A stretch of 46,287 nt of DNA, taken from positions 1-46,287 of the forward strand of contig JANQJW010000041.1 in the NCBI GenBank assembly GCA_028281445.1, written 5' to 3'. Below the pieces are notes generated by a model, which saw nothing but the letters and a program-made list of their open reading frames with translations, was not told where the DNA came from and searched no databases. This stretch comes from Planctomycetota bacterium (lineage in GTDB: Bacteria; Planctomycetota; PLA2; JAEUHO01). The translations under genes and the position numbers were made by a program. Below are positions 9,167 to 16,767 of the stretch, one piece after another; within the stretch, counting starts at the first letter, position 1, and each line of letters opens with the position of its first letter.

Positions 9167-11464
9167 ATGATGATGCGCCCGCAGAGCGGGCTCGTAGTAG
9201 CCGGCGTCGTGGCACTGCTTGGTGCCCTGGCACTCTCTTCGTGTTGCTGCCCGAGCTCGTGCCCCCCGCCGTGCATCTACGACGCGCCCCCGGGAGCACC
9301 CGACGCACCGACCGCAGCGGTTGCCGACGGCACGCTGCGTGTGACCAGCTCCCCACCGGCCGACGTGTGGATCGACGGCAACTCGGCCGGCGTCTCGCCG
9401 ATCGAGATCGACCTGCCGCCCGGACCGCACGCGGTCCGCATCCGACTGGGTGGCTTCGAAGTGCACGAGAGCACCGCGCACGTGTCCTCCGGTAAACCCA
9501 CGAAGCTGGACGTGAAGCTGATCCTGGTCGATCCGGAGGAGCGCGAGGGACTGCAACTGGTCGCGGACGTCGCGCTGCCTGAAGAAGAGAGCATGTGGGT
9601 GCAGACGTTCGAGGCGCCGCGCCCCCATCGCGGCGGCGGACCGCCGCAGGCCGTGCGCGTCGTGTTCCCGCGTGGGCCCGTGCGCGCGCGGGACCTACGG
9701 CGCTTCCAGGTCGAGTTCGCGTCCGACACGCCGCGGAAGGGCGCCGTCGAGTTCCGACGAGGCGCACAGCTCCTCGATCGCTTCGTGGTCGAGGACGGCC
9801 AGAGCGAAGAGCTCGCGGAGAGCATCCCGCAGAGGGTCCGCGACGCGGTCAAGCCGGGCGACACCGTGACGTGGGGCTTCTACCCGACGAACGGCGCGCC
9901 GACGACGGCGAGCTTCAAGGTCGTGGACAAGAACCTCAAGGCCGCCATCGGCACCATCAGCAAGAGCTTCAAGGGACAGCCCGGCGTGGCGATCGCCCAC
10001 ATGCGTGCCCAGCTCTACCTCAACCACGGCCTCTACTACGCGGCGCACGAGGAAGCGCAGGCCATCCTGCAAGCCGATGGAAACAGCGCGCGTGCATGGG
10101 CCGTCGTGCTCGAATCGCTCAACAAGATGGGTGTCGCCAAGTCGACGCTCGCATGGAAGGCCGCGCAGAGCGCCGTCGGAGGCGCGTCCCCGAAGCAGAA
10201 GCAACAGCTCCACTTCATGCCCGGGGGGGACCTTCGCCGCGTGAGTACCCATCTGGAGCGCGGCGATGCGGGCCGGGCTGGAACCACGCTTCGAACGCAT
10301 CTCAAGAGCGGCGCGCGTCCCGACGCGACGCAGCTGCGCGGACTGGCACAGGCGGCGGCAGGCAACGCGGGCGCGATGGCAAAGAAGGCCCCCGGCGCCG
10401 GCAAGGCGTTCGTGAGCCAGCTCCGCACGCTCGTGCGCGAAGCCCAGGAGAAGGGCGCCGACGATGCCAGCATGCGCTGGGCAACAGCGCAGCTTCACCT
10501 CGCCGAAGGACGCATCCGCCGCCAGTCCGGCGCCAATCCGGGCCCCAAGCTCTGGCTGAAAGCCGTCGAGACGATCGAGCCCACGCTCGCGAAGGACCCG
10601 GACGCCGCGCCGGGCTACGTGCAGGCCGTGCACTGGCTGCACGAGGCGGCATCGCTACGCGGTGTCGATCCCAAGCCGCTCTTGAACCGGGCGCGCCTGT
10701 TGGCCGATCAGCTGACGCTGCGCTTCCCGGAGCGGCCGGAGTCGGCGTTGATGGCCGTCTCGACGCAGATGCTGCAGGTCGAGACGCAGCCGAAGATGCC
10801 GCGCAAGAAGCTGCGCCAGGCCGTGACGGAGTGCGTCGACACCCTGCTCCCGCACCTCGCCGACCCAAACCCGCCGCGCGCGATCGGGACGCTGTATACG
10901 CGCGCCGTAACGACGGCAAAGACACGCAAGCTGCGTCTCGGCTTCGAGTACCACCCCACGGAGGGCGAGGACGATCGCGGCCTGATCACCTACAAGGTGC
11001 CGCTCTCGGAGCGGTGGGAGGTGACGCGGGAAGCGCTGGGCCCCTACAGCGTCCTCCTCCGCCAGCTCGACGAAACCGGCACGCTCCAGCGCCTGGTAGC
11101 CGTCGTCATCTACGAGTGGGGCCTCGTCTATCGCTTCCACGACGCCCGCTCGACCGGCGGCGAGAACATCGGCGCGCTCTCCAAGCTCGGCATGGAGGAC
11201 GCGCTCCGGACCTTCCGGAAGGTGAAGCGCAAGCGCAAGTCGATGGTCCGCAAGCTCTCGCGCCGCTACACGCGTGCGTACAACTACGACATCAAGGGCG
11301 AGACGCGCGACGGTTCGTACCTGCGGCTGCGCTCCTGGGTCACGAAGTCCAAGGAGCACAAGGTGTCCTATCTCGTGCAGGTGCATGAGTACACCGACAA
11401 CCTCCCCACGATCGACCACGAGCTGATGTACGTGCTCGAGTCGTTCGCCGACCGGGAGGACTGA
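9167..11464 (+). CDS. PEGA-domain / TPR-like lipoprotein
   Basis: Three consecutive ATG codons lie at 9167-9175. The first is preceded by GGGAG about 10 nt upstream, while an earlier ATG at 9125 adds non-signal residues. The 765-residue product has a lipoprotein signal with lipobox LSSC followed by a Cys cluster (CCCPSSCPPPC). A PEGA domain follows (about residues 55-120; TLRVTSSPPADVWIDG and PLPPGPHAVRI-like segments). A TPR-like region lies near residues 260-310, with a long helical middle. The C-terminal 150 residues are unrecognised. PEGA domains occur on surface proteins of many bacteria, and the role here is unknown. The next gene starts 2 nt after its stop, so they form an operon. Confidence 0.75.
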   Translation: MMMRPQSGLVVAGVVALLGALALSSCCCPSSCPPPCIYDAPPGAPDAPTAAVADGTLRVTSSPPADVWIDGNSAGVSPIEIDLPPGPHAVRIRLGGFEVHESTAHVSSGKPTKLDVKLILVDPEEREGLQLVADVALPEEESMWVQTFEAPRPHRGGGPPQAVRVVFPRGPVRARDLRRFQVEFASDTPRKGAVEFRRGAQLLDRFVVEDGQSEELAESIPQRVRDAVKPGDTVTWGFYPTNGAPTTASFKVVDKNLKAAIGTISKSFKGQPGVAIAHMRAQLYLNHGLYYAAHEEAQAILQADGNSARAWAVVLESLNKMGVAKSTLAWKAAQSAVGGASPKQKQQLHFMPGGDLRRVSTHLERGDAGRAGTTLRTHLKSGARPDATQLRGLAQAAAGNAGAMAKKAPGAGKAFVSQLRTLVREAQEKGADDASMRWATAQLHLAEGRIRRQSGANPGPKLWLKAVETIEPTLAKDPDAAPGYVQAVHWLHEAASLRGVDPKPLLNRARLLADQLTLRFPERPESALMAVSTQMLQVETQPKMPRKKLRQAVTECVDTLLPHLADPNPPRAIGTLYTRAVTTAKTRKLRLGFEYHPTEGEDDRGLITYKVPLSERWEVTREALGPYSVLLRQLDETGTLQRLVAVVIYEWGLVYRFHDARSTGGENIGALSKLGMEDALRTFRKVKRKRKSMVRKLSRRYTRAYNYDIKGETRDGSYLRLRSWVTKSKEHKVSYLVQVHEYTDNLPTIDHELMYVLESFADRED

Positions 11465-11466
11465 CC

Positions 11467-12381
11467 GTGCGACGTGCCCGGCTCTGCATCCTGCTGTTGG
11501 TGTTCGCCGTCGGCGCCGAGCTGCCCGAGACGACCGCCGCCGAGCCCGACCTCGAGGCGCGCAAGGCGCGACTCAAGAAGCGCTCGCGCGCGTGGCTCGA
11601 GGCGCGCAGGGCGCTGCTCTTCCAGACAGGCCGCCGCGTACGTGTCAGCCGCAAGACGTTCTTCAAGCTGTACTACGACATGCGCTCGCCCGCCTGGCGA
11701 GCGCGCCAGGGCGCGCCCGAGACGCTCGAGCTGAAGTTCGCGTCCATGGACGCGGGGAAGGGGCGTCCGCGGGCCGTGAGCCGGTTCGCCGTCGTGGGCG
11801 CCGAGCTGGTGACGGAGCGCTACGGCATCGGGCGCTACAAGATGAACGGACTCGAGGCCGTGCGCGAGGTGCGCTGGGTCTGGGCGGACGGCGACTGGTA
11901 TCTCTACGGTGGCGACGTGGACGGCACGTGGGCGGTGCCGGTGTGCGACGCCTCCCCCTCGCGGCGCAAGGCGCTCTCGAAGAACGCAACTGCGAAGATC
12001 GCGACCACGCTCTCCACACTGAAGCTCACGCACGCGGTCAAGGAGACGGCGGGAGCGGGCGACGCCCAGGTCGTCGTCGTGCTCGAACTCAAGGGGGCGC
12101 ACACGGCCAAGGCGCGCACCGACGCCGTGCGTGCTGACGCCATCGCGGTCACCCGCGCGCTGCTCGCCAAGGACGCCGCATGCAGCGGCGTGCGGATCGC
12201 GTTTCTCGGTGACTGGATCGATCGCTTCGGCCAGGTGCAGGTGGGGCCGCACGTGCACGTGTGTCTGGATCGGGCCACCTACGACCGCATCGTCTTCGCC
12301 AACCTCAAGAGCGACGAGGTGTACGCGCTCTTCCGCGTCCGCGCGTTCACGCACGAGGGGCTCAAGCTGCGTACGCCGTAG
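11467..12381 (+). CDS. Secreted protein of unknown function
   Basis: It starts with GTG at 11467, two bases after the stop of the PEGA lipoprotein gene, which implies translational coupling. The 304-residue product has a signal peptide ending near ETTAAEP and is rich in Arg and Lys just after it. No known motif is evident. A mid-region rich in Trp and Tyr (RWVWADGDWYLYGGD) suggests a beta-rich core. Its only functional hint is coexpression with the lipoprotein upstream. Its stop codon lies in a small palindrome shared with the convergent CHAT gene. Confidence 0.7.
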   Translation: MRRARLCILLLVFAVGAELPETTAAEPDLEARKARLKKRSRAWLEARRALLFQTGRRVRVSRKTFFKLYYDMRSPAWRARQGAPETLELKFASMDAGKGRPRAVSRFAVVGAELVTERYGIGRYKMNGLEAVREVRWVWADGDWYLYGGDVDGTWAVPVCDASPSRRKALSKNATAKIATTLSTLKLTHAVKETAGAGDAQVVVVLELKGAHTAKARTDAVRADAIAVTRALLAKDAACSGVRIAFLGDWIDRFGQVQVGPHVHVCLDRATYDRIVFANLKSDEVYALFRVRAFTHEGLKLRTP

Positions 12382-12390
12382 GTTCTACGG
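12376..12390. terminator. 15-bp palindrome holding both convergent stop codons
   Basis: CCGTAG-GTT-CTACGG is a perfect 6-3-6 inverted repeat. The plus-strand gene ends with the TAG at 12379-12381, and the minus-strand CHAT gene ends with the TAG at 12385-12387. It could be a minimal bidirectional hairpin, but there is no T-tract on either side, so terminator function is only possible. Confidence 0.3.
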
Positions 12391-15300
12391 TAGGCCCCAG
12401 AGAACCCACGCAGCCCAGTACCTAGGATGCGCCCACGGCGTCGAGCGCTTGGTCACGGTGCGGCCCGCCTCGTGGCTCGCTTCCGGATCGACGGCCGTGC
12501 GTTCGAACGTGCGCACGTGCTCCTGCGCGCCGCGGAGTGCCGCCGCCGCGGACACGTCCTTGGCCCACAGCTCGTAGAACCTGATCATCAGGGCGCGCGT
12601 TGCTTCGTCGTCGACCTTCCACAAGCTGCAGATCACGCGCGGCGCGCCGGCAAACATGAACGCGCGCGTCAACCCGACGACGCCTTCGGCCTCGTAGATC
12701 CGTCCTCGTGCCGTGTCGCACGCCGAAAGCACCACGAGGTCCGCGGGCACGTCGATGCCGAGCAGCTCGGCGGCGGTCAGCATGCCGTCGTCCTCGTCCG
12801 CAATCGTTAGCGCAAGCGCGGAGTCCAGCGGCCGCTTCTCGTCGATCAAGCCGTGGCAGGCGAAGTGCACGGCGCGCCAACGCGGGCGCTTGGCGATCTC
12901 GGCACGAGCCCGTACCTCCGTTGCGTCCTTTCCACCGATCCGCACCGTCCCGATGGCTTCGATCTCGGCCGCCGAATCCGGCAGCGGCATGAGACCACGG
13001 CTGTCCCGGTACTCCGGATCGCCGACCGCAAGCACGCCGTCGCCGCGGGCCGTCGCCGTCTCGACAAGCTGTTGACGCGTGCCGGCGGACGGGACCGCGA
13101 CGACCTCGCGCTCCGGGAAGAGCAGCGAGGGCGGCGCGTAGGCCAGCGCCCCGTCCGGCGAGAGCACGATGCGCTTGACGGCGGTCGACAGCCCGAGCGG
13201 CTTCGCGACGAGGCCACGCATCGCTTCCGCTGCCCTGTCGGACAGGAACGCACCCTCGTCGAGCAGCGCCCCCACCGCAGGTTCGACAGCCGACTTGGCC
13301 GCGAGCTCGACAACACGCGCATCGTCCCGCATGGCGACGAGCGCCCACGAGGCACCCGAGAAGAAGCCGTAGAGCACAAGCGCCTCGTCTTCGGACAGCT
13401 GCTTCCGGACCTCGGCCAGCGGCGGGGGCCTGGGGTAGACGAGTCCGGCAATGGCGCGCTTCTCACGCTCCATCTGCGCGAGCACGGTCCGCGACGCCTT
13501 GCGCGCTTCGCTCAGTGCCTCCCGCGCGGAGCGCGCCGCCTTGAAGTCGCCGCTGCTCTTGGCTCCGGCGAAACGGCGTGTCGCGGCCGCGACGGCTGCG
13601 CGCGCCGCGTCTTCGCGCTGCGCCCACGCTTCGGGCAACGCAATCTTCCGCAACGTTGCGCGGCCGCCCAAGGCCTCGAGCAACGCGCCACCACGCCCGC
13701 TCTCGAGGAAGTAGTACATCGCCTCGAGATCGCCGGCTCCAGCGGCCGCCTTGGCACCGAGCTCGTAGATCGTTGCAAACTTCTGCCGTGCCTGTGCGGA
13801 CTCCTCGTGCGCGAAACCGCCGACGACGGTTCCGAGCACTGCGACGGATCGCTTCGCGGCCTCGACCGCTCCCGCGTAGTCGCCGCTGTCGAGCTTGGCC
13901 ATTGCTACGTTGAGCTCGAGGATGTGGAGGTCGACGTCCGAGCCGGTCACGTCCACGAAGTCCCGCGCCTTCTCCAGGTAGGGCAGCGCGTCAGCCGGCT
14001 TGCCGGCGACGATCAAGCCGCGACCGAGCGTCGTGAGCGCGTCGTAGACGTCCTTCGGGCTCGCGCCCTTGCCTTCGCGGGCAATGGCCTCTTCCAGGAG
14101 CGCCCGCCCCTCGCTCATCCGCCCGGCAAAGATCAGGGCGCGTCCTGCGAGTGAGAGGCACCCGCTCTCGATGTCCAGAAGGCGGGCCTGGCGCGCGATC
14201 TTCAAGGCCTCGAGCGCGTGCTTGGCGGCGTTCTCGTCGTCTCCCCGGGCCCAAGCGAGTTCCCCGAGCATGAGCAGTGCGTTTGCGTGCGGGCGCGCGG
14301 CGCCGAGCGCGGTGGCCTTCGCGACGCACTGCCTCGAATACTCGGCCGCTCTCTCCAGCTGGCCCACGTTGTAGTGATCTCGTGCGAGCGCGCCGAGCAA
14401 CAGCACGACGCGCTGGATGTCACCCCGGCGCTGCGCGGCTTGCAGCGCCTTCTCGCGATACGAGAGCGTCAACGCAAGCTCCCCCCGATTCGCATGGAGG
14501 TGCGCGTAGGCTTCGAGGGCACGGCGCTCCATGCCGGCATTCTTCGCGGTCCGTGCCCAGGCGAGGCCACGCTTCAAGCGAGGGATCGCCTCGTCGTGGC
14601 GTCCGAGGTTGACCAGCGACCAGACCTCGGCCAGTTCGAAGTCGACGATGATCTTCTCGGAGATCCCGTGCGCTCGTGCGATCTCGAGCCCGCGCCCATA
14701 GATGGCAAGCGCCTTGTCGTGGCGCCCCAGGGCGGCTTGCATGCTGCCCAGGTTGCGGTCCACGCTGGCGACAGTGAGCCAGTTGCCGCTCTTCTCCGCT
14801 AGGTCGCGCGCTTCCGTCTGGATCCTGAGGGCTGGCTCGACCTTGCCGATGGCTTGGTAGAGGGATCCAAGCCCTAGGAGAGCCTTGCTCAGCCGCACGT
14901 CGTCCTTGCGTTTCCGTGCCATCGCGATGCCGCGTTCGAATGCGCGGGCCGCGTCATCGAATCGGCCGATGCGCCGGTAGAGGATGCCGAGGTTCTCGAT
15001 CACGGCGTCTAGTCGCGGCGTCCATGGCCGCCGCTCCTGGATCTCGATCTCCTTCTTCGTGGCGACCACCGCTGCCGCGGGATCGCCTGCGCGCGAGAGG
15101 ACGTACGAGAGGCCGCCGTAGCCGTGTGCTGCTTTCGCGATCCATCCGATCTTGGCACAACCCTCCGCGAAGCGCTGCAGGCCGGCGGCACCCACCTGGG
15201 CCTGCCCGGCGCGCGCGGCGAGCAGGCTCTTGTTGAACAAGAGGCGCAGGCCCGTGACCGTCTCCGCATCGCCCTCGAGATCCTCGAGCACATCGGTGCG

Positions 15301-15651
15301 CGCCGTAGCTACGTACACTGTCAGCGCCTCGCGCGCCGCCTTCTCGTCCGCGCGCGCCTTCCACGCCTTTACGTATGCAGGGAGACTCTCCGTGTCCGCG
15401 CGCGGCGCCGCCTCGGCAAAGGCGAGCGCGGCGGCGGGCTTCTCGCGGTAGCACAGCTCGTCGGCAACGATCCAGGGGTCCGGTTTGTCGGACGCGGCCA
15501 ATGCGGCGAGCTTCTCGTCGTCATTGGTCTTCAGCGCTTCGAGCACCGAATCTGCAGCCTGCTCCACCGGATTCGGCGGCGACTTCTTCTCGTCAGCCGC
15601 AGCGGGCGCCAGCACGAGCAGCAGACAGACGACAACCACGAGACGTCGCAT
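12385..15651 (-). CDS. Secreted TPR-CHAT protein (caspase-like protease), paralog 1
   Basis: The ATG at 15651 opens a clean signal peptide (cleavage near APAAADE); a TTG four codons earlier is less likely. In the 1088-residue product, TPR-type repeats span about residues 150-620. A linker and a C-terminal CHAT domain follow (about 760-1088). The CHAT dyad is present: His933 in HFACHG and Cys978 in VLSACDTA, as in caspase/separase-like clan CD peptidases. The domain ends with the common W-AAWVLWGLP tail. TPRs of such proteins usually sense or bind partners that control the protease. The signal peptide implies action outside the cytoplasm, and the substrate is unknown. It is homologous over its full length to the gene at 16768-20168. 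Confidence 0.9.
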   Translation of the reverse strand: MRRLVVVVCLLLVLAPAAADEKKSPPNPVEQAADSVLEALKTNDDEKLAALAASDKPDPWIVADELCYREKPAAALAFAEAAPRADTESLPAYVKAWKARADEKAAREALTVYVATARTDVLEDLEGDAETVTGLRLLFNKSLLAARAGQAQVGAAGLQRFAEGCAKIGWIAKAAHGYGGLSYVLSRAGDPAAAVVATKKEIEIQERRPWTPRLDAVIENLGILYRRIGRFDDAARAFERGIAMARKRKDDVRLSKALLGLGSLYQAIGKVEPALRIQTEARDLAEKSGNWLTVASVDRNLGSMQAALGRHDKALAIYGRGLEIARAHGISEKIIVDFELAEVWSLVNLGRHDEAIPRLKRGLAWARTAKNAGMERRALEAYAHLHANRGELALTLSYREKALQAAQRRGDIQRVVLLLGALARDHYNVGQLERAAEYSRQCVAKATALGAARPHANALLMLGELAWARGDDENAAKHALEALKIARQARLLDIESGCLSLAGRALIFAGRMSEGRALLEEAIAREGKGASPKDVYDALTTLGRGLIVAGKPADALPYLEKARDFVDVTGSDVDLHILELNVAMAKLDSGDYAGAVEAAKRSVAVLGTVVGGFAHEESAQARQKFATIYELGAKAAAGAGDLEAMYYFLESGRGGALLEALGGRATLRKIALPEAWAQREDAARAAVAAATRRFAGAKSSGDFKAARSAREALSEARKASRTVLAQMEREKRAIAGLVYPRPPPLAEVRKQLSEDEALVLYGFFSGASWALVAMRDDARVVELAAKSAVEPAVGALLDEGAFLSDRAAEAMRGLVAKPLGLSTAVKRIVLSPDGALAYAPPSLLFPEREVVAVPSAGTRQQLVETATARGDGVLAVGDPEYRDSRGLMPLPDSAAEIEAIGTVRIGGKDATEVRARAEIAKRPRWRAVHFACHGLIDEKRPLDSALALTIADEDDGMLTAAELLGIDVPADLVVLSACDTARGRIYEAEGVVGLTRAFMFAGAPRVICSLWKVDDEATRALMIRFYELWAKDVSAAAALRGAQEHVRTFERTAVDPEASHEAGRTVTKRSTPWAHPRYWAAWVLWGLP

Positions 15652-15702
15652 GGGACGCGGCAAGCGTAGTCGACGCCACCGAATCCCCGCAAGCGCCGCG
15701 AC

Positions 15703-16305
15703 TTAGCTGCTTGCCTTGGGCCCGTGCGACGCGCAGCGACCGCGTGCGCTGCGAAGGTTGGCAACGTGAGCGGTGACGAGCGCGATGCCGCCGAGCAGCG
15801 TGACGATGCTGGCAGGCGGGATGCGAAGCGCGAGCGCGCCCGTGTGGGCGTCGCGCTGCAGCGTCGGACAGCAGTCGCGGTACGCCGCGCCCTCGACGGC
15901 GCCCGAGGACGGCATGGCCCAGGGCAGGATCACCCCCACGACCACGAGCGCCATCCCGAGCGCTCCCACCGCGAGAATCCAGCGGCGGCCGTGCGCGCCG
16001 AAGCCTCGCCACAACGCCGATGCCGCGACCGGAATGACCACAGCCGCGATGACGAGGTGGGTTGCAGGATGCACCCACCAGCCGCCCAACGTCGGAGCGA
16101 CGATGAGCATGGCCGGGGCGATCATGCAGTGGATGGCGCACCCGACGGACGCGACGACGCCGGTCCGATCGAGGGCCGCAGCGGTGCGGCTGCCCGTGTG
16201 GGAAGTGAGACTCAATGCGGGGATCCGGGTTCGAGGCGTGCCGCCGACGGCGGTGGGATCGCACGAGCCCGATCCCGATGATGAAATTTGAGAATAGGTT
16301 CTCAT
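15703..16305 (-). CDS. MerC-domain membrane protein
   Basis: A protein of about 170-200 residues with four hydrophobic segments. The MerC signature is LDRTGVVASVGCAIHC, with the Cys-x-x-His-Cys group expected for metal binding in the first helix. MerC proteins move mercuric ions inward; chromosomal relatives next to Fur/Zur genes are often thought to handle other metals. The start is uncertain. The only ATG (16305) lies inside a candidate Fur-type operator and adds 45 non-conserved residues, whereas TTG at 16215 would start just before the domain. It is divergent from the Fur-family gene and shares a control region with it. A second Cys pair (DCC) lies in a loop. Confidence 0.8.
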   Translation of the reverse strand: MRTYSQISSSGSGSCDPTAVGGTPRTRIPALSLTSHTGSRTAAALDRTGVVASVGCAIHCMIAPAMLIVAPTLGGWWVHPATHLVIAAVVIPVAASALWRGFGAHGRRWILAVGALGMALVVVGVILPWAMPSSGAVEGAAYRDCCPTLQRDAHTGALALRIPPASIVTLLGGIALVTAHVANLRSARGRCASHGPKASS

Positions 16306-16310
16306 TATCG
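16284..16310. promoter_or_regulatory. Candidate Fur/Zur-type operator between MerC and Fur-family genes
   Basis: TGAGAATAGGTTCTCA (16289-16304) is a perfect 6-4-6 inverted repeat in an AT-rich island inside GC-rich DNA. Its right flank reads TTCTCATTATC, so the minus strand carries GATAATGA, identical to a half-site of the E. coli Fur box. It lies about 90 bases before the Fur-family start and before or over the MerC start. This fits autoregulation and joint metal control, which is inference from position and symmetry. Confidence 0.6.
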
Positions 16311-16385
16311 ACAGATCAAGCCGGTGTCGAGGGGGCGGGGGGTTGCCGTATGATCCATGCCACGCAACGAGTCACGGGAGGCCGG

Positions 16386-16760
16386 ATGGCCCGGAACACG
16401 AAGCAACGCGCGGCGGTCCAGGAGATCCTCGACTCCGCCGACGGCCCGCTCCTCCCCGAAGACATCCTGGAGCGCGCGCAGCCCCTGTGCCCCGGAATCG
16501 GGGCCGCGACCATCTACAGGACGTTGCGGGCCCTGCGGGAGAGCGGCGGCGTCCGCGAGGTGGTGACGCCGGATCAGCGCGTGCGCTACGAGAAGGATGG
16601 ACCGCATCACCATCACTTCCAGTGCCGGAGTTGCGATCAGGTCTTCGACATCGGCGGCTGCCGCCGGGCCGGGACGCCGCTGGGTGCGCGCGTCCCGAAG
16701 GGCTTCCAGGTCGAGGAGCACGAAGTCTTCCTCTTCGGCGTCTGTGCCGCCTGCGCGTGA
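16386..16760 (+). CDS. Fur-family metal-responsive transcriptional repressor
   Basis: The start at the ATG at 16386 follows GGGAGG by about 4 nt and gives a 124-residue protein, typical of Fur/Zur/PerR. The N-terminal winged helix carries GIGAATIYRTLRAL, the DNA-recognition helix signature. The C-terminal half has the metal-ligand run HHHH followed by FQCRSC and, near the end, GVCAAC, the two CxxC pairs of the structural zinc site. Whether it senses Fe, Zn or Mn cannot be told; pairing with a MerC-like protein makes Zn/Zur-like sensing plausible. Its stop lies 7 bases from the convergent CHAT gene's stop. A self-operator is proposed at 16284-16310. Confidence 0.88.
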   Translation: MARNTKQRAAVQEILDSADGPLLPEDILERAQPLCPGIGAATIYRTLRALRESGGVREVVTPDQRVRYEKDGPHHHHFQCRSCDQVFDIGGCRRAGTPLGARVPKGFQVEEHEVFLFGVCAACA

Positions 16761-16767
16761 CGACGAA

